Assembly: GCA_013350335.1 (NCBI GenBank)
Contig: CM023532.1
Coordinates: 93,679,064-93,743,063, forward strand
DNA length: 64,000 nt
From: Chimonanthus salicifolius
Taxonomy: Eukaryota > Streptophyta > Magnoliopsida > Laurales > Calycanthaceae
Direction of reading: 5' to 3'
Part shown: piece by piece, positions 1 to 10,412 of the stretch
Position numbering within the stretch: position 1 is the first letter of the stretch
How the letters are laid out: every line of letters starts with the position of its first letter
Notes under the pieces: model-generated
What the model was told of the DNA's origin: nothing
Databases searched by the model: none
Seen by the model: the letters and a program-made list of their open reading frames with translations, nothing else
Made by a program: the position numbers and the translations under genes

Positions 1-739
1 AAATCAATTCCATTTAAGACTTTGCATGGAAGCTCACACCACAAGTCCCCAACGTGTGGGACTTGTATTGTGTGGCTTAAGACTCATGCACCTCTTCATC
101 TCCCCTTTAACTCACTGATTTTACTGCCCCTTTGATTTCCATTTTGACTCAACCAACTCAATGGCTTAACTCACCACATTTAATACCATACATTTATTAC
201 ACTTGAGTCAACCCAACCATTTAATTTAAATGCAACTCATTCCAATCCAACTTAACCTGATTTGACTCACCATTGAGCTCATTTGAGGGCCCACACGGTC
301 AGCCGTGGTCAATCTTGGTCAACCCGACCCACTGGGTCCCCATTTAGCTCCTTGACCCGTTTTGACAACATGACCCATTTTTTGGCTGTTTTAGCCATTT
401 GCATTTGGTTTTCACATGTGCATCAAGCCTACCCATTTATGCTCCACTTAATTTCCAATAATTCAGCTTAACCCCATTAAATTTGGGCTCACCCAATGGT
501 CTAATAAGTCCATTATGACCCATTGGGTCCAATTGGGTCCTTTGACCCAATTACCCATATTGACCCAAATTGATGTACATTACCCATCCAATCAAATTTG
601 ACATTTATAATGTGCTCATAAGGTCTTAATTTAAGCAATGGGCCCCACTATTTTCTTATTTAACATCATAATTAATAAATTTACCAATCCAGGGGCATTT
701 TCGTAATTATCCATTTCATTGAGAAATTAGGGTGTTACA
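1..739 (-). repeat. A1 3' LTR, inner end (truncated by window edge)
   Basis: The block ends GAAATTAGGGTGTTACA, the reverse complement of the family-A LTR start, and is followed directly by a polypurine tract. It is closely similar to 61455-62194, the same part of A4's 3' LTR. Small ORFs here have no recognisable product and lie in LTR sequence. Confidence 0.88.
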
Positions 740-745
740 ATATAA

Positions 746-755
746 CCCTCTTTTT
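746..755 (-). promoter_or_regulatory. Polypurine tract of A1
   Basis: CCCTCTTTTT on the plus strand, AAAAAGAGGG on the element strand, 6 nt from the LTR. The same tract sits at the same place in A2, A3 and A4. It would prime plus-strand DNA synthesis. Confidence 0.8.
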
Positions 756-816
756 AAAATTTTCGTCCCAAAAATCGAGCGAAGTAGGGTTCCCAAAGTA
801 AACTACGTAAATAATT

Positions 817-940
817 CGGGGTGAACTGTTCTCATCTCCGATTCAAGTTCCCATGTGGCTTCTTCATTACCACGTCGGTCCTCACCACTTTGACAAATTG
901 AATCGCTCGGTTCCATAACACCTTTTGTTCTGTCTCATGT
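817..940 (-). pseudogene. Chromodomain remnant at the end of lost pol (A1)
   Basis: Read on the minus strand, this resembles the C-terminal tail of the B2 integrase: an [14 protein letters not shown] core followed, after a one-base frame change, by a stretch corresponding to [11 protein letters not shown]. It is the only trace of pol in this element. It lies directly beside the 3' LTR, where the chromovirus integrase C-terminus normally sits. In known chromoviruses this domain steers integration to particular chromatin. Here it is frameshifted and has no start, so I infer it is not translated. Confidence 0.65.
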
Positions 941-2245
941 TATATCTTTTTCTCGTGAGCCCTTTGTGATCTCACATAGATCAATCTACTCTGTTTCACT
1001 TTACCTGTTCTCATAGTATTTTCCATACGTACCTGCTCAATATGTTCTTTCATCTACTCTCTGTGTGAGGTAGTCTATCAATACGAGCCTATGCTCAAAG
1101 CTTTTTCTGATTCCATTTTAACTAGGTTTCTAGTTGCACTCTCCTGGAATTCCATCGGCTAACTACAGAGCCAGGTGATCAGCCTAACTCGGCAGTCATC
1201 CATAGTTTCCCATTCAAGTTTCACCAGACACTTATCTTTTCCGTTAAATACATCTCCAAAATTTTGCACATCTTCATTCGCACATATGTCACTATGTGAC
1301 TAACAACTTTTGTTCCAACTTCCACGATACCGATACCCGGCATCAATCCAAACTACCATGGAAATAATCATCCACGGTTATTCTCATCCATCCCTAGTAT
1401 CTCTCTTTCATTAAATATCATCTATCCCTGTTTAATAATCACCCATGGATATAACCCTCCCATGGGTATAATCCATTCATGGAAATAATCCAGGCACCTC
1501 TTTCACCATGAGATATTCTGTCTGTGGGAACAATCATTCTAATGAGTTACTATATGACTGTGGCAACCATATCAAATCACAAATATACCTCGACCCCTTA
1601 GCAAGACTTAGGGCCCATGACTTACCAAGCGGAAGACCCACGTCCAACGTGATCCGGTCTACCTCAACCTGCATCCCTTCACCTCATAGGTGATTCAGTC
1701 AAGCTCAAAGGCGGTCAATCCGCGTCTGATGAGACTAGTACCACCCCCACGGGGTAAAATAGTACCTAGCTCTGCGCATTCCCGCATATCTAGTGTGCAA
1801 AATAGCCGCGAGAGCGCCCTCCAGCACGTAGTATGCGAGGGACTCACTCCTCAACGGTAGCCCTACGGGACCAAGTCTCCGTATTTCGTATCAAGGTTCC
1901 CACAGTCTCATAGCTACTCTAAGCCATACTCATGAAGTCTATATTCTTATCTCATCAATACCATGTGAGGGACGCACCCATACCACATCTCATTCATCAA
2001 CATCACGTGAGGAACGCACCCATACCACATCTTAGTATAATCAAGTGACCTCGTCACCTACATCTCAGTGCCAAAAATCCTCTTAGAATCATAAAATTGC
2101 ATACTTAATATATATATATATATATATATATATTCATAATTCATCTTTGTACAAGGGTTGATAGGGTAAAACAAACCCTTAGAATGACAAAATGCACCCT
2201 TACAAAATATTTCCCTTTCCCTAACCTTTCTTTCTACCTCTTAAC
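941..2245 (-). other. Non-coding interior of A1
   Basis: No credible reading frame. The sequence is shared with A3 (about 38640-39900), A4 (62270-63720) and partly B1 (about 11200-11790), so it is family-specific rather than host DNA. It contains two copies of a block with a CACGTG-type core (about 1965-2035) and an AT run at 2107-2134. Confidence 0.7.
2107..2134. repeat. (TA)n microsatellite
   Basis: About 14 TA dinucleotides in an unbroken run inside the A1 interior. The matching place in A3 has no such run, so it expanded in this copy. Confidence 0.95.
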
Positions 2246-2701
2246 CTAGTCTTCCGTAGAAGACCCTGCATCATCGTCAAAGAAATTGTCAGGGCATGTC
2301 ATCGACACGTGCCCCAACACTCCTCATGTTAAACAAGGTATTATCCCTGGTCCTCCAATATAAGGACAATTAGTCCTGGCCTCTCCGTGCCCATGCAGTC
2401 CACAAACCGGGCAAACCACTTCCAGAGGGTGGGGACAATAAGTGCAGCTGTGCCCATCCTGGTTACACAACTCACACATAACATCAGGCTCTATCTCCCT
2501 AATTGATTCCATTATTAAAGGAACATCTTCCATATGATCCTCTAGAAAAGGTGCTATATCCTCCTCAATTTCCTCGGGAGGTCCCTCCTGAAAGTCCATG
2601 TTTACTTCCATGCTGGTGTTGTTGGAAGCAGACACCAAATCTATTGGACATCTAGGTGTCCCTTTATCCCACAACTCTGTATATTCCACGTTGCTTGACA
2701 T
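2246..2701 (-). pseudogene. Accessory zinc-knuckle ORF of A1, one in-frame stop
   Basis: The 152-codon frame runs from the ATG at 2701 to a TAG at 2246-2248, with a TGA at 2324-2326 (codon 126). Residues 1-25 begin MSSNVEYTELWDKGTP, a segment shared by all three copies. An acidic stretch follows (about 40-75). Then come CCHC knuckles: CELCNQDGHSCTYC (CX2CX4HX4C), CPVCGLHGH...NC (CX2CX4HX6C), and a third whose second Cys position is the stop codon. The frame ends SSTED, as in the other copies. It sits between the primer binding site and the place where gag would be. An AG acceptor-like site lies just before the ATG. Zinc knuckles usually bind nucleic acid; the actual role is unknown. Confidence 0.8.
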
Positions 2702-3130
2702 ATCTGTGCCATAACATATAAAACATATAAATCAACAACAACCATTCCAATAAAGAACCAATCTTGGTTTTGGGGGATTTTTCATGATAAATCTCATGTG
2801 CTTTGTTTGGGGAAATTGCCAAATCTTCACACTTTGTTTTCTTTTGTTTCTGGGGAAATCTCTAAATTCCTGTTGTTTGTTTCTCAATGGGAGATATCAG
2901 CGGAGTACATCCTACTTTGCTATGTTTGATATGTCCAATTATGATGACTGTACTTTACTTGTTATCTTTCATTGTTGTTCTCAGATTGATTGTTCAGTCT
3001 GAGTCACTCGAAGTAAATTAATCCGGCCCCCAGTCAGCGGACTCCGAAGAGTCGGTCAGCTGGGATTCTTATCTGTCAGTGAGACATGAAACCGTCTTAA
3101 TCTTACTTCGATGATTCAACTTTCCGTTTC
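2702..3130 (-). other. Leader of A1 between primer site and accessory ORF
   Basis: About 430 bp of non-coding leader, similar to the leaders of B1, A2 and A3. It contains repeated tracts of the form GGGGAAATNT on one strand. I see no ORF of note. Confidence 0.65.
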
Positions 3131-3142
3131 GCTCTGATACCA
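3131..3142 (-). promoter_or_regulatory. Primer binding site of A1 (tRNA-iMet)
   Basis: GCTCTGATACCA on the plus strand is TGGTATCAGAGC on the element strand, complementary to the 3' end of plant initiator tRNA-Met. It lies two bases from the LTR. Confidence 0.92.
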
Positions 3143-3144
3143 AC

Positions 3145-5129
3145 TATAACTCCCCGCCCTCTCCGAGAAATCAGAATCTATTTTTTTTTTTAAATAACAA
3201 TATAATAACAGCGGAAGAGAGCGGGCGGCATCATGACGCAAGCTAAGTTCGGACTTCCTAAGTCCGACCCTTAACTGGTCACCCATGTGTGCATGGACTA
3301 AACCCACGATAACAAACTACACATGGAACTAAACAATGTCATGCGGAATAAACTAGACTAACTACGGAAATAGACTGAATAGATAGCAAGTACAAGTCTC
3401 AATTATTAAAATAACTTATCCAACAATCCATTGTCTATATCATAAACAAACCATAGCCAAAGTATCAACTTATTACATGTCCATAAAATGTAACTCATAG
3501 AACAATAATTAAGACATCCAAATAATCAATCAAACGCTTAAGCTTGGCTCCCCTCCAGGTCCACGACCTTCTCTTTCCCCTTCCCTGTTCCTATACTATC
3601 CTCGAAGGATAGAATTTGGGCTTTAGATCAACGCGCCCAGTAGGATTTCCGATCAAGGCTACCACATGGTTAGATTATAAATCATGCATATATCAAATGT
3701 CTGATTATCAAAAACATATAAAACCATGCTATGTATGTATGCAAATGTAATGAGCCCCACCCCATCACACATACATATAGCCATCACTTGACCTGTCTTA
3801 TATCAACATATTAGTCCTCGTGGCAGGACCCTCACCACCTAAGGAGGCCCCATAGTTGCATCACGGGCATTTAGACGGAGTGTGGGCTCCGGTGTCCATA
3901 ACCGACAGATAATCCTCCTGGCGGGACCCTCATCGCCTAAGGAGGCCCCACAGTTGCATCACGGGCATACCGACGGAGTGTGGGCTCCGGTTTCCACAAT
4001 CATCATCCCATGTCCATGCATGAGATGCCAATGTATATATAAAACATGTAAATAATATCCATCATTCAAAACCAATAAAATAAACATGAGTCTCATAAAA
4101 ACCAAGATAAAACTGTGGTTACAAGTAGGTAGGAAACCTACTGAAGATTCACTTCAGTGTTTGTTCTTTCTTTAGCGTCACCCGTTCACGGCTCGTACAC
4201 CGTTCATGTTCCGTTACCTTGTGATGTAACAGCAAGTCAATCATACTATCATTTTAAATTTCCATTCATATCTTAAGACGTGTGAGGTTCGGCCATACCC
4301 ATGGCCGAACCTCATCATCTTAGGGTTTAACCTCCCTTTTCATTTCATCTCATTTTTATTTAGTCCTTATTAAACATCATATACCACAAAAATACCTTGG
4401 TAGGGTTCGACCATACAACATGGCCGAACCATACCACTTTGGTCTGGGTCCATACATCCAATCCCATGATCATTCCATCTTTGATCATTTCATCAATAAT
4501 TACCTTTATGCCATTGCTACCAATAAATAATTTTATCATGCACTAACTTTAAAACCACCAATTATTTCTATGAAATTGATACACAACACCAAAACCATGG
4601 TCCATGGGGTTCGGCCATACATATGGCCGAACCCTATGGCTTTCACATTTGAATCTCTATGTTATAACTTAGCCATAGAAACCCCATGGTTCGGCCATGA
4701 AATGGCCAACCCATATCTTGTCCAATTGTTCACTTAGAACCCTTTTTTAAAAACTTCATATTGTTCCATAATCTTCAAACTTGAAACCCTTTGATTAAAC
4801 AAAACAGTCCATATAAAATGGTCCATGGGGTTCGGCCATACACATGGCCGAACCCAATGGTTCCCTTGGCTCAATGATTCCCTCCTATGTACTTACTTAG
4901 GTTCTACTATTTTAACCATGATAACCCCATGGTTCAGCCATCCAATGGCTGACCCAAAATAGTAACCATATCTCCATTTTAATCTCATTGAAACCCCATG
5001 ATATTGCATGGTTTCTATCTCTCCAAAGCCATACCAATCATCAGATTCTTTCATGGGGTTCGGCCATCCATGGTGGCCGAACCCAATGCTCTAAGTTTCG
5101 ATCCTTTTCAACCTCATCATCATATTTCG
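3145..5129 (-). repeat. A1 5' LTR, first segment
   Basis: It starts TATAACTCCCC, a mutated form of TGTAACGCCCC, right after the primer site. It contains the U5 stem-loops (3243-3330), hairpins with conserved loops around 3812-4000, and the GGTTCGGCCAT hairpin series. An example is 4284-4296 against 4301-4313, with 13-bp perfect arms and a 4-nt loop. It is cut at 5129 by B1; the bases before the cut (TTTCG) nearly match those after B1 (TTTCA). It continues at 48322. Confidence 0.88.
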
Positions 5130-6181
5130 TGTAATAGCCCGGACTTTTTAAACCAGTATAAATGTGGATATTATTTATTTTAATGGTGGAAATTGGAAAT
5201 TTGATGGAATAAATGGTGAATGGATCAAAATATGGACAAAGGCCCAAGTGTGGCCCAATGGACATGGATTTGGGTTTAAATTCATTTAAAGGGTCAAGGA
5301 TGGTCAAATTGGGCCCAATACCCATTTGGGACCCAATGGGTCAAGATAATGTAAGCTCTAAGCTAAATGGGTAAGGGTGGATTTAATTGGGCCATGGGCC
5401 CAATGGTGATCCAATAAGAGTAATGGATTTAATTAAATTTAAATCACCTAAGTTGGTGATGAATTGACCAAGGTGACATGGCCGATTGGGACCCACCTCC
5501 ACCTCATCAAATGAGGTGGCGTGTGGACCAAGGATTGGTGGGGCCGGCCACCATGGTGAACTTGATCAACCATGGGTAGAATAATGAAATTAGTTTAAGT
5601 GGGAATTAATTAACCTAAGGTAATTAACTAATTAATTAAATGATTAAATTATTTAAAAGGTGGTCAAAGGGGTCAAAAGAAACCTTTCCATCTTAAGAAG
5701 CCAAAAACGTTGGCTTGGTGGAGTTTATCCCAACCACCATAAACCATAAAACATAAAGCATAAAGCATAAAAAAATATCTTATGTAGTTGGTGGGAAAAT
5801 TAATGGTGAAGTGTAGTTTAAGCAAGCCTTGGGATAAGATGGTTTTCTTTTCATTCTCTCCCATTTCATTCTCTTCCTCTCTTGCTCTTCACCACCATCC
5901 CACACCAAGGAAAGAAAAAAGAAAAAAAACTTGGAAGAAGAAGAGAAGAAAAGAGAGAAGAAAGGTGCAAGTGTTGGCCACCACTCCAAGATAAAAGCTT
6001 GGTATCTTCTTTCTCACCATCTCCTCCTCTCACTCTCTCAAGTACACCCCATCTTGGCCAACCCAAGCTATATGTTTTTCCATTGATTAAGCTCATATTG
6101 GCCGACCAAACAAGGAGAAGAAGAAGAAAGAAGGCCAAGGAGTTCAAGAGGAGGAAGAAAAATCGGAGGAGCCGTCGGATT

Positions 6182-6187
6182 GTAAGT
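6182..6187 (+). promoter_or_regulatory. Candidate 5' splice site in B1 LTR
   Basis: The exon-like purine-rich run ends CGGATT and is followed by GTAAGT. It is identical in the 3' LTR (14201). Every other LTR in the window has a GTAAGN or GTGAGT at the equivalent place: 16789, 23363, 28412, 41308, 45649, 50426, 52956, 58595 and 61113. The distance from the LTR start is about 1.05-1.4 kb. Use as a real donor is inferred. Confidence 0.5.
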
Positions 6188-7898
6188 ATTTCTAAAACAA
6201 GAGATTAGATTTTTTTTTTTAGGGTTTAAGAGATTATGAAATCCATTGCTTGGATTTAATGGTGGCCAAATTATTATAGGCCTTGGATCTCAAATCCATC
6301 CAATGGAAAGATGAGAAATGGATAAAGTGGGAGAGATGGATTAAGAAAAAAATAAAGGATGCTTTAAGGGTTTTATGTATTAAAATTTTATACAAACATG
6401 GGAGAGATAGATTAAGAAAAAACAAATGGATTAAGGACATTATGTATTTAAATTATTTAAGCAATGGATGTATGGAAATTTTGGAAGGAACCATGGTAGA
6501 TAATTAAGTGATGAATTAGGGTTTTAAAGAATGGAAGTCATGGAGGATGATTTAGGGTTTTAAGATTTTAATGGTTAAATGTAGGTAATTAAGGATCGTT
6601 AATGGAGTTTTTAGGGTTAGTATCATGAAAGAATGATTAATGATGTTAGGGTTTTAAATGATTAAATGTTGGTAAATTTTAAAAGGGGTTTGAATGTGGA
6701 ATGATGATGGATGCAAAATAATGGAAAAAAAAAAATAAATGGGGAATGTTGGTGGTGTTGATGAACCCTATGGTAATGTATTCATAATTTTATGCATGGA
6801 ATGTTTTTAAATCCTATGGTGATGAAATGGGGTTTTTAGGTTTAAAACCATGGAAGGGGTTAATGATTTTGAAGGTTTTGAGTGAAAGAATGATAGTAAA
6901 TTTTAAAGGGGTTTTTAAATGAGGGAATCTATGGATGAAGGTTAATGTTATCATGGTCTTAAATGTCACCAATGAATGATGAACCTTAGGGTGATGTGTT
7001 GGTAGTTTTGATGGACCAAAATATACCAAATTGATGATCAAAATAATGATTTAAATTGTATGATGTAAATCTCCTCATGGGAGGGGTTGTTATGGATCTA
7101 AATGTGGTGAAAAAGACCCAAGGAAAAATGGGGTTTAGGTTAAATTTAAAGGGGCTAATTTTATTGAAACCCATGACCCATTTGTGGGTCAATTTATGGG
7201 TTAGATTTGGTATTATACATGTGAGTAATGAATGGGGATTAGGGTGAATCAAGTGGCTAATTTGTGATGATGTTATGGCTAAGGAGTCATTAAGGGATCC
7301 AAGTCTATGGATCAATTGATGGGCTAAGTATGGGGTTACATATGTGTTGAATGAATAAAGGTTAAGTTAATTAAATGGTTGATTTTAATGATCATATGAC
7401 ATGGTTGATGGGTCATTAACGGACCTAAGTTATGGATCATTAATGGGTCTAAATTGTGGATCAATTATGGACCATAATGTACATGGATAAATGAGTGACT
7501 AGTAATGGAAAAGAGGTAGTGGCAAAACCGTAAATATGGGCCAAGATAAAGAAACCCATGGAAGATGATCATGGACTTAGGGACTCTAAGTAATAACCAT
7601 GTGTGTGTGATAAATGAAGCCTAGGGTGGCTGGTTTGTAGACTTGTGTGATTAAAATGTTTAATGGACTAAATGGGACCCACAAAACCTTGTTAGTGAGG
7701 TTCGATCATGGTGTATGGCCGAACTCCACTAAGGCATGCATTAGGGACTTAATCATGGATAAAATATGGACTAATTATTAATGTATAATAAGGTACCGGA
7801 CATCGCAGGCGGTACGCGATCGACGACCGGGTTTATCGAAAAGAAAACGAAAAAGGACGCTAGTCGGTATTTGGTAGGATTCCTACCTTTTTGTAAGC

Positions 7899-8133
7899 CA
7901 TGGATTAAGTATTATGTGATGGTTTTTCCTTTGATTTATTTTTGTCATGGATTAAGTATTATGGGATGGTTTTTCCTTTGATTTATTTTGGTCATGGATT
8001 AAGTATTATGTGATGGTTTTTCCTTTGATTTATTTTGGTCATGGATTAAGTATTATGTGATGGTTTTTCCTTTGATTTATTTTGGTCATGGATTAAGTAT
8101 TATGTGATGTTCTTTCCTTTGATTTATTTTGGT
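7899..8133 (+). repeat. 47-bp tandem repeat, five copies
   Basis: Units start CATGGATTAAGTATTATGTG. Five units of 47 bp fill the block exactly. The 3' LTR of the same element has four (47089-47276). Confidence 0.95.
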
Positions 8134-8391
8134 AATCATGTAATGGTTTTAAGATGGGTTTTATGACTATGATCATATATATTACATGGCATATGGCATC
8201 TACATCTCATGCATGACATGGGAGGGATATGGTATGGGAAGGATGAAATGAAACCGGAGTCCATGCTCCGTCAGGACGACCGAGAAGCAAGCATGGGGAT
8301 ATCTTGATGTGTTTCATCCATCAAGAGGGATATTATGAGATATAACCGGAGTCCATGCTCTGCCGGGGCGATCGAGAAGCAAGCATGGGGA

Positions 8392-8519
8392 CACCTTGAC
8401 AAGGCTTTGCCGTCAAGGGGGATGATTTGTGATTGTTTACACCTTGACGAGGTTTTGCCATCAAGGGGGATGATTTGTGATTGTTTATATCTTGACGAGT
8501 TTTTTCCATCAAGGGGGAT
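8392..8519 (+). repeat. Tandem hairpin repeat (CCTTGACG type), three copies
   Basis: Three units of about 46 bp, each with CCTTGACG-type and CGTCAAGG-type arms around a short loop, separated by GATGATTTGTGATTG. The matching block in the 3' LTR is near 47535-47660. Two CGGAGTCCATGCTCCG blocks precede it. Confidence 0.8.
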
Positions 8520-8970
8520 ATGGCAGCATGATGGTATGGATGATGGGTGGGATTCATGACATCGGACACCCATCGCATAACATTGCACCAAATTGCATGG
8601 TTTTGGATATGATATTATCTATACGTTTTGTTACCACTAATCCATATGTTAGCCCTACTCGGAGTCCTACTGGGCGCGTTGTCTAACGCCCTACTTCTAC
8701 CCTAGCTGATGACGCAGGAGTTGGTGGACACGAAGGACGAGACAGAGGCCAAGCTTAGGAGTTTGGGAAGACGGACTACTTAGTTTATTTAATTTATTTT
8801 GGAAATGTAATTTGAATAGCTTAACTCGTCGGAATGTAATAATTTAGATTACTTGCTATGTTTTGAATTTTACTTTGGACATTATGATTTTGAGGATATT
8901 TTGGTAATTGAATGAATGTATCTTCCCTGCTATCTAAGAATTTGTAGTTTAGACTCTATTATAATTTTCC

Positions 8971-9073
8971 GCAAGCTTGCTTTCTGCGTGTCAACCATTT
9001 TCCGTGGACTTCGTTCCACGCACACGTAGGGTTGGCCAGTTAAGGGTCGGGCTTTAGAAGCTCGGACTTAACT
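8971..9073 (+). promoter_or_regulatory. U5 stem-loop domain next to the primer site (B1)
   Basis: An outer stem (CTACGTGTG with CACACGTAG in the 3' copy at 48144-48189) encloses an inner stem CGTGGA/TCCACG. A third stem follows, AGTTAAG...CTTAACT (9038-9073). Family A has the same three stems with compensating changes. It lies about 90 bp upstream of the primer binding site. Confidence 0.7.
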
Positions 9074-9164
9074 CGCGACGTGACGTCCGCGCCCTTTGTC
9101 ACTTTTATTTAAAAAAAAAAAAAATAGACTCTGATTTTCGGTGAAAAGGGGCGGGTGTTACTAT

Positions 9165-9176
9165 TGGTATCAGAGC
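9165..9176 (+). promoter_or_regulatory. Primer binding site of B1 (tRNA-iMet)
   Basis: TGGTATCAGAGC, two bases after the LTR end. Confidence 0.93.
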
Positions 9177-9757
9177 GAAATCTGAAGAATGAATCTCTCG
9201 AAGTAAGATTAAGACGGTTGCATGTCTCGCTGACAGCTAAGAATCCCAACTGACTGACTCTTCGGAGTCCGCTGCACGGGGGCCGGGTTAATTTACTTCG
9301 ATTGACTCAAACTGAAGTATTCAATCTGAGAGCAACGTTTGACGAAAAGGAATGATAGCAGGGGAAGAAAAAAAATTCATTTTAAGTTAGATCTGTCAAA
9401 CATGGCAAGATAGGGCTTATTTCCCCCGAAAATGAGAACACAGTATTGTGATACTTAGGAAAATTTCCCCTCAAAAACAAGGTATGCTCACTTAGAAATC
9501 TTTCCCCCAAATTGATGGAACAGTAGTAGATTTGTCAGACGTAGCAAAGTAGGATGTACTTTCCCCGGTATCCCCAAAGTGAACCATAAACAGTAGGAAT
9601 ATTAGAGATTTCCCCCAGAAACAAAGGAAAACCAAGTGTGCTTATTTGGCAACTTCCCCCAAAAAAAATACAGTGTACTATGCATAAGAAATTTCCCCAA
9701 AACTAAGTATGATTATTTGGTGATTTTTGTGTTCTATTTGTATTCTAGGATACAGAT
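9177..9757 (+). other. B1 leader with candidate splice acceptors
   Basis: A non-coding leader with repeated tracts such as TTTCCCCC and GGTATGC. It ends in a pyrimidine-rich run TTGTATTCTAG (AG at 9747-9748), then GATACAG (AG at 9754-9755), then AT and the ATG of the accessory ORF. Two AG acceptors within 10 nt of a start codon suggest the ORF is read from a spliced RNA; this is inferred. Confidence 0.55.
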
Positions 9758-10210
9758 ATGTCAAGTGATGTGGAGTATACGGAATTATGGGATAAGGGAA
9801 CCCCTAGCTGTCCCATAGATTTGGTGTCTGCTTCCAGCATAGCAGTTAGCATGGACTTTCAGGAGGGACCTCCTGAGGAAGATGAAGAAGATTTAACATC
9901 TTTTCCTGAAGAGAATGTGGAAGACTTTCCGATGATAAGAGAGTCGGTAGGGGAAAATAGAACTCGATCGTATGCGCGAGTTGTACAACCAGGTTGGGCA
10001 CAACTGCACATACTGCTCTACCCTCTTAAAGTGGTATGCCCGGTTTGTGGACTACATGGACACGGGAAAGAAAGGACTAACTGTCCTTATATTGGAGGAT
10101 CAAGGATAATACCTTGTTTGACATATGGAGTACTGGGTCACATGTCGATGTCGTGCCCTGACAGTTCCTTTGTGTTTGAAGATGATGCAAGGTCTTCTAC
10201 GGAAGACTAG
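9758..10210 (+). CDS. Accessory zinc-knuckle ORF upstream of gag (B1)
   Basis: An open 150-codon frame, the same length as in A1 to within one codon. Residues 1-22 (MSSDVEYTELWDKGTPSCPI) match the other copies. Residues about 33-70 are rich in Glu and Asp. The middle region around 70-100 reads out of register with the other copies through two compensating frameshifts. In the other frame the first knuckle is visible but with both leading Cys changed. The second knuckle, CPVCGLHGHGKERTNC, is intact. The third (CLTYGVLGHMSMSC) has Cys to Tyr. The end is SSTED. No known function; probably an RNA- or DNA-binding accessory protein, or a duplicated nucleocapsid domain. This copy is open but degraded. 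Confidence 0.7.
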   Translation: MSSDVEYTELWDKGTPSCPIDLVSASSIAVSMDFQEGPPEEDEEDLTSFPEENVEDFPMIRESVGENRTRSYARVVQPGWAQLHILLYPLKVVCPVCGLHGHGKERTNCPYIGGSRIIPCLTYGVLGHMSMSCPDSSFVFEDDARSSTED

Positions 10211-10412
10211 GCTGGGGAGTAGTAAGAAAGGTCATTCAAAGAAGGTTATTTTGTAAGGGTTGTGGGTACATTTTGTTATTTTGAAGGGTTTATTTTAACC
10301 CTACCAACCCTTATATTACGATAGAAGTTTGAATGACTTTTTAAGGAAATATGCAACTTACGAATTTATGAAGGAACTAAGCCAGTAAATTTTTTTTTGT
10401 GACTTAGGGAAA

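Larger units (their letters stand above)
1..5129 (-). mobile_element. A1: non-autonomous family-A LTR retrotransposon (left part)
   Basis: This is the outermost element, in minus orientation. On the plus strand the order is 3' LTR (entering from outside the window, ending at 739), polypurine tract, a 2.4-kb interior, primer binding site (3131-3142) and 5' LTR (from 3145). The 5' LTR is cut at 5129 by element B1 and resumes at 48322. The interior holds only a zinc-knuckle ORF (2246-2701) and a chromodomain scrap (about 817-940). There is no gag, protease, reverse transcriptase or integrase core, so the element could only have moved with proteins supplied in trans. Its layout matches A3 (35641-43645) part for part, so this is a family rather than a random deletion product. 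The outer TSD is not visible. Confidence 0.88.
5130..9162 (+). repeat. B1 5' LTR
   Basis: It begins TGTAATAGCCCGG and ends GGGCGGGTGTTACT (CA changed to CT). In order it holds an AT-rich first kilobase, a pyrimidine-rich patch (about 6007-6039), a purine-rich run, a GTAAGT donor-like site at 6182, a long segment without ORFs, the 47-bp repeats, the CCTTGACG hairpin repeats and the U5 stem-loops. Overlapping small ORFs on both strands around 5780-6210 and 6800-7320 are low-complexity LTR sequence and I do not count them as genes. Confidence 0.92.

Noticed and set aside
3131..3142. tRNA gene at the tRNA-iMet match
   Set aside because: Only 12 nt match the tRNA 3' end, next to an LTR. This is a primer binding site, not a tRNA gene.
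4284..4313. GGTTCGGCCAT hairpins as MITEs or microRNA precursors
   Set aside because: Arms of 11-13 bp with 4-9 nt loops are too short for a miRNA precursor, and there is no TSD around individual hairpins.
5780..6210. Overlapping ORFs on both strands rich in Lys/Arg/Ser (and the same at 13806-14227)
   Set aside because: They run through a purine/pyrimidine-biased part of the B1 LTR, exist in several frames at once, and are copied in both LTRs. No domain is recognisable.
8391..8520. CRISPR-like array of short repeats
   Set aside because: Only three units, spacers nearly identical, and inside a plant retrotransposon LTR. It is a tandem hairpin repeat.
9758..10210. Accessory ORF as a host zinc-finger gene fragment
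   Set aside because: It lies at the same place in three elements of two LTR families and nothing else host-like flanks it. A host origin in the distant past cannot be excluded.
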